From Collybiopsis luxurians FD-317 M1 (Eukaryota; Basidiomycota; Agaricomycetes; Agaricales; Omphalotaceae): a DNA stretch of 64,000 bases. Below are positions 12,098 through 21,298 of the stretch, piece by piece. The notes under the pieces are model-generated. The model was not told where the DNA came from. It saw nothing but the letters and a program-made list of their open reading frames with translations, and made no database searches. The position numbers were made by a program, and so were the translations under genes. Location of the stretch: contig KN834749.1 in the NCBI GenBank assembly GCA_000827265.1, positions 2,598,653 through 2,662,652 on the forward strand, read 5' to 3'. The stretch's first letter is position 1, and each line of letters opens with the position of its first letter.

Positions 12098-13161
12098 TCA
12101 TTCAATTCTGTTACGTGCTTTCACCCCAGCAGGCCAACGATGAATCGGCCAGTCCTGCCATTTCGCGGTCTCCTTCCACGGCTCCGCTGCCTTCCCTTCA
12201 AGCTTGTTGAACTGACCTAGGTAGGCAGTAAGCATTTTCATATAGTCAGGTGAGAGGCGGCAAAGGGAGCTTCATCTGAGTATGCGAAAACTCACTTTCT
12301 GGAATACAATGTACTCTCAGACCGAGAGTATTCTGTCCGTGGGCTGACTTGGGATATCGAGGTGACTGTACGAGGTAGGGAGGTGGAATGACCACTTGCA
12401 ATTTACTTGTCCCGAAATAGTGAGAGAAGAGGATGAGCTGGCCGACTTTTAACCCATGGGGTGCATACTTGGAGACGTATTTCTCAAGAGCTTCATCATC
12501 TTCGATTGTGGCTCGGACTTCGTCAACGAACAACTGGCGGGAGAGAAAACCTGAGTTTAGAACATAACGGGAAGCCAGTTACACGTACCATTGGAGCTTT
12601 TAATAGGCTAGTTTTGTCACCGTATATAATGCACTGTTCGGTAAGTGAGCCTCGCAAATCTAAAGGATGATCTAAATCATTCATACAACCCAGATTTCTC
12701 TGAGAATATGTCAGAACAGCTTACAGAAGTTAGGAAGGTGTTTTGCTCACTGGGGAGTTTCTCTACGGAATACGCCAGCCTTCGGAGCAGCATACGCCCC
12801 TTCTCCAATAGACGTTGCCGTGGCTGGGATTGCAGTCAGTTTTCCTTCAGCGTTATATTCGTCGGCTTTGTCCTAGAGTTGTACACGTGTGAGTCATCTC
12901 AATTATTTATAGAGGGAAATCTTTCACGATAGCGACCTTTGTAACAACGCGAATTCCAACGAACTCCTCGTTTTCCTTTTTGATTGCAGGGTCATGATTT
13001 GAGTTGCGAATTTCCACATAATGAGCTCCAGCTCCAGCTGGTCGGGCGTACACTGGCGTTAGAAGTGTATGAATGGTCGCCATCGATATAAAGATAAGGA
13101 GAGGGAAAAGAGAGGAGATTCCTGATCGTCCATCACGAATGGGAGTAAAAGAAAAGATCAT
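12098..13161 (-). CDS. Secreted protein of unknown function, possible frameshift
   Basis: Likely exons are 13161-12937, 12872-12751, 12699-12589, 12533-12296 and 12216-12098. The first methionine gives an N-terminus MIFSFTPIRDG followed by a hydrophobic run ending PVYA, a signal peptide or anchor. Then come words such as EFVGIRVVTK, ADEYNAEGKL, IGEGAYAAPKAG, CIIYGDKT, KLQVVIPPPYL and GLRVHCIPE. I recall a set of agaric proteins with the same order of words, but no function. The join between exons 2 and 3 does not keep frame: donor GTGAGC at 12750 leaves two bases, acceptor CTCAG at 12700 starts on a codon, and read-through meets TGA at 12749-12747. Either one base has been lost at this splice site (decay or assembly error), or the true exon border differs. 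The 3' part (12699-12098) has clean splice signals. Confidence 0.55.
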
Positions 13162-13542
13162 ACTCGATGATTCAGTTCCGACGTCTCTTGCTACAGTAAA
13201 AGTTGAATCTCGGAGACCAGCTTCGAGTTCGACGTTCAAGCTCAAGCTTGGAGCGGGGAGAGCTGGCTTTATCAACCGTGCCTAATATTTAAGGCCGCGC
13301 GGGGGGGGCCGGGTATAATATACCAGGCGGGAGTATGATCATGGGCTTCCACTTCCATATGTACATCCATATGTTATCTGCAAGCTAGAAGAGCACTTTT
13401 GGCTATCAAATAAACGGAAGCGGTCGTTGCAGTCGGCGACTCAGTACTGTTCGTTCTCTGAGCAATGAGGCCAGTGTGAGCAAGTACTCGAGATCGCGTG
13501 GCCGTTGCGTGCATTTGAACGTCAGGATTGTCCCTCAAGAAG

Positions 13543-13933
13543 CCTTATTAGCCACGCGTTACAGGTAAAAACCGACTCAAAATTTGACTTGCCTTGAGAT
13601 AAAAGATGAAGCTTCACTTCGGCTTGGTTTGTCGCCGGATTATCTCTTCCCTCTACGGCGACACGATTTGTCCCTCGAGAATCTCTACTTAAGGGCTGGA
13701 ACTTGCTACCAGTGTAGTTTTTAAATAGTTCTCCAAAAAAAGACATCCCAGCTGGCCTTTCCAGTTGATGTTCTTACGGCCGAGAAGTCGACCGGCTTCG
13801 TTCAATGGCTTCGCTCAATGGCTTCCCAAAATGTCGGAAGAGATGGAGCTCCAATTTTTTGACTTAAATTTTAGCTGAAAAACGTAGTGCTTTGAAACAA
13901 AAAAAATCATTTTGTAACGTGTGGCTAATAAGG
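13543..13933. mobile_element. Candidate non-autonomous DNA element (MITE)
   Basis: The 21-bp arms at 13543-13563 and 13913-13933 are inverted copies with one mismatch, 349 bp apart. The flanks are similar in direct orientation (CTCAAGAAG on the left, TCTAAGAAG on the right), which could be a worn 8-9-bp target-site duplication of hAT type. Inside there is no transposase frame. Weaker secondary pairing continues inside the arms around AAAATTT and GACTT words. Confidence 0.5.
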
Positions 13934-14732
13934 TCTAAGAAGAAAATTTCAGGATTTATACTACACCTCAGAAACCGGCGATGACATCGCGGCAAAAACC
14001 GGCTCTCAGAACCTTTATAGACTGTGTGGGCGCGAGCCTAGCGGCGATTGTTTCACGGGCTTGCCATCGTTATTTAGTCAATTACAAAGCCAGCCATGGA
14101 TCACTACTCGAAGTTGTGCTGACGCTACCTAACCGTTCATAACACAAAGCCGGACACTGCCTATAGCCGACAGTTGATCATTGAAATGTCGGCGTTGCCT
14201 TATACAGACCCAGAACCGAAGAATTTGTGCTTCCAAGTAACGCGAAGTTTGGGCGGTTTGACGAATCAATGATAACAGAACGAGAAACTCGGATCCGGGG
14301 AGCTTGCTTTGAAAAGATCAATATTTTGAGTGAAGCTGGCAGTACGGACGTCGCCAATCGTTTGACCTTTTGGTATTGAATGGATTTCTTTCGCTGAAAC
14401 TTGTTATGGATATCACTTGTAGCCTGATTAAACGCGAATTACCGCTATTCCGATGGACCGGACTTTGATATTATCCACCCCATTGATATCCGAATCTTTA
14501 CCAATGGTCGACGAGAGATTAAAGTTGACCACAAATTATGGCTTTTCTGCTGAAGGAAAGTAGTGGTTGGTGAAAATTTCCATTCCTTCAGAGATGTATA
14601 AGGGAGCGCCATTGATTCGACATAATTTTGCACAGCTCAAATGCAAGGATCCGACGACGATGGCTATCCATCGCGCTGGTTACCGCATGCTTGTGGTCCG
14701 ACACCGGCTTAAGCGAGATTGATGAATAAGGG

Positions 14733-14740
14733 TATAAATA
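14733..14740 (+). promoter_or_regulatory. TATA box and 5'-UTR intron of the HVHF protein gene
   Basis: TATAAATA stands 185 bp before the chosen start at 14925. A likely 5'-UTR intron follows (GTAAGT donor near 14809, CTGAC branch, TTGTAG acceptor near 14857). It removes an upstream ATG near 14844, supporting translation from 14925. Confidence 0.55.
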
Positions 14741-14924
14741 TCCATTCGGATTTCTTCCTATTCCCATCGTCCGAGCTTCAGTGTTGCTCACGAACCCCTG
14801 CTACGAAGTAAGTATTTGCTACTCTGACCGTGAACTCGTACCAATATGGCTTGTAGTTCCTTGCTGGTCAAGGCATTCATTTCTTTCGACACTTCGCAAA
14901 TTTTTACGATTTTTTACGACCGTC

Positions 14925-16169
14925 ATGTCAGCGAAATCCTTGTTGCGGGCAGGTATTGCCTCTCCTCGAGCTCTTAGATCTCCCTCGACTCCCAAGTCTA
15001 TCCTCAAACGCCCACCTCCACTACCTTTATCATCAAACCCGGTCCCTTTGGCAGGAAGAATCGCCATCGTTATTTCCCCTTCTCCTGGCAGTGCTCACGT
15101 CCACTTTCCTCCTTCGCCAGCGCTCACTGCTACCTTTTCAACCCATTCTCCAAACTCGTACGATCGTGGCGCTATAAACATATCTCCTAATCCGCTGGAA
15201 CTTCCTGCTTGGGGTTCGCGTGTGTATTCGCCCGGTTCTGATACCTTCGGGAAACTACCCTCGCCAAATGAGTCGAATTCGGAGGAAGAACTTACACCTA
15301 AATTTAAAACTTATACTCCTACCATTCTCTCGCTCAACTCTCCCACTCATGTAGAAAATTTTCCGAAGTCACCCAGTGATACCGACACCAAGCCGACCAC
15401 GCGCGCTGGTGCTCGCTTCCAGGCCATCGTCTCCCAACCCTCGATCCGTCCTGTCAGTGGTTTAGGAGAGGCTCTTAAGGCGTATCCTCGTTCCCCTTAC
15501 CCCTCTGCCCCTGCATCGCCGGCTCCTGCTGTGCTTGCGGACAAGGGCGGTGTAGGCCCCGCGAAGGAGAATATACGGGCTGGTAGATTCTGGTCAAGAT
15601 CGAAGACACTGTCCGGATATGGAGATGCTTCACGTATTTCTCGTGGTAAAAAGGTGCCGCCTGCTATTACTATAATCGGCAAGCCGGCGGAAATGGTTTC
15701 CTCCCCGTTGAGGAAGGAATTTCTTACTCCTGTACAGGAGTTTGCTCAGCATACTGCGACTGTTGCCAATGCTAAGGGCAACGTTGCTGATGCTTCTCTT
15801 ACTCAGGCGTTTTGGCAATCAATATCTGTGGATGACTCTGTGGACATGAGCTCCCCCTGTATCACTTCTGAGGATCCTGTTGCCTCCGGACTTTTCAGTC
15901 CAGGAGGCATGATTTCTCCCATGATCTTCGCAACCAAGGAAGGTGTCGTCTGGTCTCCACCTCGGCCAGAAACCTGGAAAAAGAATATAAGGGATACCCG
16001 CAAATCGGATAGTCCCCGAGGAACGGTTATGTCCCCCTCGCCAGAAGACCCATTCTCTGCCTTTCCTTCCTTCACAGCGGTGTTGTCCTTGGATCATGGG
16101 ACGGAGGGCTCGATAATCACTTATCCCCCTCCGGCTGTTACTGTGGAGTCTTCCGTTGAAAGACGATGA
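14925..16169 (+). CDS. Pro/Ser-rich protein with SILK and HVHF motifs
   Basis: A single exon of 414 residues with no folded domain; it is rich in Pro, Ser and Thr and probably disordered. Near the N-terminus SILK (residues 25-28) is followed by HVHF (58-61), then HSPNSYDRGAINISPN and RVYSPGS. SILK followed by an RVxF-type motif is the docking pair of several protein phosphatase 1 regulators (established for KNL1 and inhibitor-2), so a PP1-binding role is possible but inferred. Many SP and TP sites follow, suggesting phosphorylation. An upstream in-frame ATG at 14781 would add 48 residues, but it falls before the probable 5'-UTR intron, so 14925 was chosen. A shorter paralogue lies directly downstream. 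Confidence 0.8.
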   Translation: MSAKSLLRAGIASPRALRSPSTPKSILKRPPPLPLSSNPVPLAGRIAIVISPSPGSAHVHFPPSPALTATFSTHSPNSYDRGAINISPNPLELPAWGSRVYSPGSDTFGKLPSPNESNSEEELTPKFKTYTPTILSLNSPTHVENFPKSPSDTDTKPTTRAGARFQAIVSQPSIRPVSGLGEALKAYPRSPYPSAPASPAPAVLADKGGVGPAKENIRAGRFWSRSKTLSGYGDASRISRGKKVPPAITIIGKPAEMVSSPLRKEFLTPVQEFAQHTATVANAKGNVADASLTQAFWQSISVDDSVDMSSPCITSEDPVASGLFSPGGMISPMIFATKEGVVWSPPRPETWKKNIRDTRKSDSPRGTVMSPSPEDPFSAFPSFTAVLSLDHGTEGSIITYPPPAVTVESSVERR

Positions 16170-16908
16170 GTTTCACATGTATCGCATGTATCAGAGTCCT
16201 CGTAGACTTCCATAGTTTCGTACCGATTAGTGTTATTTAGAATACATTTATTTGTGGGGTTAGCATCGATTAAATCAAGAGAGCACTCCACTTGTAACGG
16301 ATCTGATTACCGACATGCTGAAGTGGTCTCGCATGCAGCTGATTTGACATATGTATGTCTCCTCGGTTCCCTATGACATTGTCAGGTATATGTACCATTT
16401 TCTCGTTTTTCTTCCCTGCCCTGGGACATACAAGGTGAATGGATTTGGAGTAATTTGCTATGTAAATATCAAACTCTGGGCTTAAGGTATTCCAGCAGCC
16501 TTCACTTGTCCGGCAAATGAACCGGATCGCCGAGTGGGTAGAATGGACTCCACTTGATCGTTCACTTGTGGGGCGGATGTTAACATAGCCAATTCGGTCT
16601 GTTTTTGCTTATCGATCATATCCAATAACTGTTGGTATATCTCTTCCCTTTCCACGACGGTGAATATCGCTGTGCAGTGGCGCTCAAGTCTGCCCGACTA
16701 TATTAAGCAGCCCTGGCCTCGTCATATAGTGCCTGTGAGTTCCTTTATAACCAAGGATCCACTGAATGACGATATTCATAAAAGAGCTATCTTTCATATA
16801 TTGAAGGATAGCTCGCAGGTCAAGCTTCACTCACTTGTTTTGCGCACTTCTCTGTTCGTGAAGCTATCTCGTCTTCCACTGGCGATTAGTGTTAGCCCCT
16901 GCTGTATC
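16170..16908. other. Intergenic between the HVHF paralogues
   Basis: No gene is seen. The stretch holds the 3' end of the first paralogue and the promoter of the second. The open frame continues upstream of 16909 to 16660, but that part has no similarity to the first paralogue and is taken as 5' UTR. Confidence 0.5.
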
Positions 16909-17583
16909 ATGGCACCTAGACCCATTCTCAAAGCCCGTCTGCCGAGCTTCACCCAGCGCTCACCCACTTCATCGTCTTGCAATAGCCCTCTACCCTCTCG
17001 CAGACCGTCCATGCTTTCGCCTCATGTACACTTTCCCCCTACACCAGTCATCGCATCCACTCAGCCAGCTCATTCTCCAGGCTCCTACGATCGCTCAGCT
17101 ATCGCTATATCACCAAACTCTTGCGAGTTGCCAGAGCGGGGTGGTAGGGTTTACTCCCAGGCCGACCCACACCACACGCCTCCAGTTATAGATGGCTACT
17201 TTGATCCTATGGCATTCCGGGCATGCACTGCGGCCCTTGAGCCTGATGCTCCACCTCTATTGATACCAGACGCCTCGTCGTCGTCATGCTCCGAATCCGA
17301 CGATTCAGACACATCGCTGTGCTCTCCAACAAGTATACCCTATTCACCTACCCATACCTCTTTCCAATCTATACCTTCTACGTACGCACAAGAAGATTTT
17401 GTGCATGCGCTTTCTTTCCTCCCTCATCCTCCTTCGCTGGTGAAGGATAATAGTCGTTCGACAATGCAGAAGAAGTTTTGGAAACGAAGGAAAGGGTTCC
17501 CCGGATCCGGGACACGAACATTGGGAAAGAATGAATCTGCGTTTCAAGAGCAGAATTTAGATGGATGTTTGGGCGGGTTTTGA
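16909..17583 (+). CDS. Shorter HVHF paralogue
   Basis: A single exon of 224 residues beginning MAPRPILKARLPSF. PILK lies at residues 5-8 and HVHF at 39-42, then HSPGSYDRSAIAISPN, ELPERGGRVYSQ. The same order and spacing as in the upstream gene shows tandem duplication. Beyond that core the two diverge: this copy has an acidic Ser/Asp patch (SSSSCSESDDSDTS) and a basic C-terminal stretch with KKFWKRRKGF. No catalytic domain is seen. The start was chosen because similarity to the upstream gene begins there. Confidence 0.8.
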   Translation: MAPRPILKARLPSFTQRSPTSSSCNSPLPSRRPSMLSPHVHFPPTPVIASTQPAHSPGSYDRSAIAISPNSCELPERGGRVYSQADPHHTPPVIDGYFDPMAFRACTAALEPDAPPLLIPDASSSSCSESDDSDTSLCSPTSIPYSPTHTSFQSIPSTYAQEDFVHALSFLPHPPSLVKDNSRSTMQKKFWKRRKGFPGSGTRTLGKNESAFQEQNLDGCLGGF

Positions 17584-18414
17584 GGCTCTTATTGCCTCTT
17601 CGTGTCGTCAATACTCTGTGACTGAGTTCTTGGTACCCCATCAATGATCTCTGCGATATCCTCTGTACACACTTTCCTATCTTTATTACTCATCCCTGGC
17701 TAAAGGGACTAGTCACTCCTTTGTATAATTGTAATTGTCTAGCAATTGGACGAAATACTTACATCTATGCAGTTGCAAGCCAAGTAAGGAACTGGCGAGA
17801 CTCGGGCCGTTTGTCGGCGCGGAGCAAAAAGTCGCTTTGACTGGTGCTTCCACCTTCAAGTCCTTTCCTCTGAAGACATGCGCCGTGACAACCAGTTCTC
17901 AATGCAAGATTCTCCTTGCCTCTCGCTACAGCATTCATGCTCCTACGACCAATAATTAAAGCACGAATAACGAACCTAAGAGGGGCGCTTGGCATTGCTC
18001 ATGAATGAGAGAGAGAGAGGATTCCCCGCCAATTCCCCGAGTTTCTGGTGAGTCCGTTGCACCATTATCAACAATAGTAAAATCCTCGTCCACTTCTGGC
18101 CTCAGTGCTTAGCAGCTGTATAATCAACTTAGGAATATCCCCCCCATTGAACGGAAACCTGAGACTCACTAAAATTTTAAGCAATTTCCCATTCCCTTTC
18201 AACTTTTATAGTCAATCGTTTTTTTCTGTTAACCCGGACCGGGCTTCTATGTTATACGCTGCCGTATATCTTCCGTATACCCATCCACGCGCCCATCTTG
18301 TCAATGTCATTGAGCTCGGAGGATCAGGTTTGGGACCAGCTGATATCCTCCTGCCATTGTATAAAAACATAGTCTCCGTTGCTTAACAGTAGCCTCTGTG
18401 TGCTGTTATACATC
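17584..18414. other. Promoter region of the first GH28 gene
   Basis: No gene is seen. Blocks of this stretch recur before the second GH28 gene: GCAAAAAGTCGCTTTGACTG near 17823 matches GCGAAAAGTCGCTTTGACCG near 21060, and GAGCTCGGAGGATC near 18312 recurs near 21199. The duplication therefore carried its promoter with it. A GA dinucleotide run lies near 18008. Confidence 0.65.
18360..18366 (+). promoter_or_regulatory. TATA box, first GH28 gene
   Basis: TATAAAA lies 49 bp before the start codon. The second GH28 gene has TATTTAAA at the matching place. Confidence 0.7.
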
Positions 18415-20829
18415 ATGCTAAGTTTCGGTCTCATCTTGTCTTTGTTCGTTCTTCAAAATGCCCTACTCGTGAAATCATGGTCCACCTTTGTCGTCCCTCA
18501 CGCTCCCGGAAAGGACGATACACCTGCTCTGACTGCGGCACTGAAAAAATTCAGCACTAATTCCACGATTCTATTTGAGAAGGGCATCACGTACAATATC
18601 TTTACGCCTATCAAGTTTCCGGTCTTGACCAATGTGGATGTGAGGATCGAAGGAAACTTGACGTATCCTACAGACATTCCGACTATCCAGAGTGAGTACA
18701 AAATCACTTTACTCCGGCGTATGCATGATGAGCTCAATTCGCGGAAGACATTGTTGCCTCCTCCGTAAGTCAAGATTGACAGTTTCTCGTGGTTCCTAGC
18801 TATGATAATTGAATTTTGAATGACTCCAGAGCTTCCCTGGGGCATGGTACGACAGCCTCCCCGTCTACCTAGTCCTTACTGAGTCCATCATAGGTTCACC
18901 TTCACCGGAGGCACCAACGTCACTCTTGAAGGTACTACAGATCCTGAATGGGGCTGGGTAGATGGTCACGGACAAGCTGTACGTACAAGTGATGCATTCC
19001 ATTCCTCAGCACGCGCCTACTCTTTTGCGTTTTCAGTGGTGGAATATCAACCAGCAAACCAACCGACCTCACGGCATCGCCTTCAGCAAAATTAACAACG
19101 GTGTCATTCACGACATTAAGATTTGGAAGGTATGCAGGACCCATAATCATAATCTGTGATGTATCTTCATCTTTGTCGTTTACAGCCGATTGGATGGAAC
19201 TTTGCCACAAGCGGCTCGCAAAATCTGCATATCTATAATAATGTCATCCTCGCTGTATCTGATAATGCTTCCGTGAGCCCGATATATATTCTACTAAAGG
19301 TCTGCCTCAGCTAAACTGAATCCCAGGCTTTCCCATTTAATACGTACGCTTTGGCTCTCGAGCTATTCTTCCGTTTGTGAACTATCTCTGATTTAACTTT
19401 GACCCGCTTAAATACACTCAGTGATGGTGAGTCTCTAACTCATCTCCGATGTCTGGCCATGTAATGATTTCTTTCTCCAGGATTCTCCGCCGGAGGCTCA
19501 AACATGCTCTTTGAAAACAACCACGTCGAAAACGGCGACGATTGCATCACCATTGGCAATGGAGCTATCAATATTCACGTTCGGTGAGTCGATTCACATC
19601 TGCAGATTCTCTTGGTCTAATGCTATTGTTATCTCAAGTAATTCATACTGCGCCAACGGTCATGGGCTTTCCGTAGGCTCCCTCGGCGAAGGCGGCTCTG
19701 TAGCTAACGTTCAGAATGTGCTGTATGTACTTCCTTCTTCAGTATTAACGCAGGCTCACGTTTCTGTGGACTAGTTTTGAGAACTCTGTGATGGTTCGTA
19801 AATATACTTTGTATCGCGGAATAAAGCGATGATTGACTTCCTTTACTCTTCGCAGAACAACTCCCTGTACGGCGCTCGATTCAAAAGCTGGACAGGTGGT
19901 AATGGTTTTGCGAAAAAGTGTGTTCAAGTTTTGCGAACGCCAATGTTATTCATCCTATAATGCTCTGGTTATCAGCATCACTTGGAGAAACATCTCCTTT
20001 AACAACGTTCCGTTCCCCGTGGGTTCTTTTTTTGTCTTGGGCAGTGGTTAATAAATATGTTGACCGTCTTCCATGCAGATTTACGTCACTCAGAAGTAAG
20101 GTCTTCCTTATATGCTCGAATGAGATTTCTTTTAACCCCTGTCGTTCGCTCAACTGTAGCTACTGGGATCAAGAGGTATGTCAATGATTCTCTTTATCGT
20201 TTCCGGTTTTTGCATGCGGTTTGTTCAGGACGGCCCAAAACCCAACAGCACCTCTCTCAACAACACTCATGTCGAAGATTTCTTATTTGATAATTTCAGC
20301 GGTACAATCAAGGAGTCAGTTGGTCTATCATTACCACTCGGACCGACTTTCTGATCATCGTCTGTCATTGCTCATAATAGCGTTCCTTTTGTTGAAGGAA
20401 GCTGTGTTAGTACGTCTGTTTCCCTTTCAGACCGTTTGGCAACCTTCCGTACTGATTTTTATCGCAACAAGCTGATCCATGTTGGTATTTCGTCCCCGGA
20501 GCGACTGGCAAGGAAGTTATCATTCTCGATCTTTACCCGAATACCAGTACGTCTCCGTGAAATCCCGATCCCGTCGGTTGAACTTCACTAACCACATCTA
20601 TTTGCGATGGCTTTTTTGTTTCAGCATCAAACATCTTGGCAAAAGATATCCATGCCAAAACAGAGACGGGGGCTCCGGTCGCTGCTATGTGTAGCCCGGA
20701 CACGGTAAGTTACACCATTACTTCCAGGGCGGGGATGTTGAATACAGATCATCGCACTGCTAGGTTTCGAGTGACGTGGGCTTTATATGTCAGGATGGTC
20801 CGTTCATCCCCACAGCAGCAGGACTGTAG
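18415..20829 (+). CDS. GH28 pectinase (polygalacturonase family), copy A
   Basis: Twenty exons give 425 residues: 18415-18691, 18748-18764, 18830-18846, 18894-18978, 19037-19129, 19186-19272, 19327-19343, 19422-19426, 19481-19583, 19639-19722, 19775-19793, 19856-19917, 19976-20018, 20079-20095, 20160-20175, 20229-20314, 20381-20409, 20472-20546, 20625-20704 and 20764-20829. A signal peptide (MLSFGLILSLFVLQNALL) is followed by a beta-helix with the GH28 motifs NTDG (197-200, one Asp supplied by a 5-nt exon), GDDC (218-221), GHG (241-243) and ARFKSW (275-280; RFK replaces the usual RIK). The enzyme should be secreted and hydrolyse galacturonan-type pectin; endo or exo action cannot be settled. 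The exon borders were fixed by comparing with copy B and by keeping the frame. Confidence 0.93.
19422..19426 (+). other. 5-nt exon in GH28 copy A
   Basis: TGATG sits between an acceptor (CACTCAG) and a donor (GTGAGT). It joins AC before it and GA after it to make Thr-Asp-Gly of the NTDG catalytic motif. Copy B has the same arrangement with TGACG. Confidence 0.88.
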
Positions 20830-21298
20830 CTTCGTTGTACTAAATACCAATGTACCAATGTACCCTCACCGCAGACGTGAAAACGATGAAAAATGGCTGA
20901 CTACACTACAAATAGTAACTCGAGTGAGATTCCCACCTTGTCAGCTTGTCTCGACAGTGAAATTGAGGTTTAGAGAAGAAAAGAGAGAGTAGACGTATAA
21001 ATAGAACTGAAAGATTTCTTTGACGCTGTACTTTGGGACCCGGGCCGCTCATCCTCCCGGAGCGAAAAGTCGCTTTGACCGTGCTTCCATCTTACTCAAG
21101 TACTGTCGCCCATGAATCCACGCGCCTTACTATCCAATTATAATCGCACCGGGCCTCTGAGTTATGCCCTGCCGTATATCTCCCGTGGCCTATTGTCATC
21201 GAGCTCGGAGGATCGCGTTTGAGGCCAGCTGATACTCTTCTGGACTATTTAAAAGCTAGTTCTTGTTGCCCAACAGCAGTCTCTGTGTGCCGATCATC
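20830..21298. other. Promoter region of the second GH28 gene
   Basis: This is a duplicated copy of the promoter before copy A, shorter and with small deletions. It contains the AAAAGTCGCTTTGAC block, GCCGTATATCTCCCGT and GAGCTCGGAGGATC. No gene is present. Confidence 0.65.
21246..21253 (+). promoter_or_regulatory. TATA-like box, second GH28 gene
   Basis: TATTTAAA lies 46 bp before the start codon, matching the TATA box position of copy A. Confidence 0.6.

Larger units (their letters stand above)
13162..14924. other. Intergenic with TIR-bounded element
   Basis: No protein gene is supported. A G8 run lies near 13300. A pair of inverted 21-bp repeats bounds 13543-13933 (separate entry). CAATGGCTTC is repeated at about 13804-13830. 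Toward 14733 a TATA box precedes the downstream gene. The open frame at 13522-13746 falls inside the inverted-repeat element and looks accidental. Confidence 0.5.

Noticed and set aside
18692..18829. Apparent frame loss and possible pseudogene at the first GH28 intron
   Set aside because: A 17-nt exon (18748-18764) restores NIVASSSFPGAW in frame, and copy B has the same exon.
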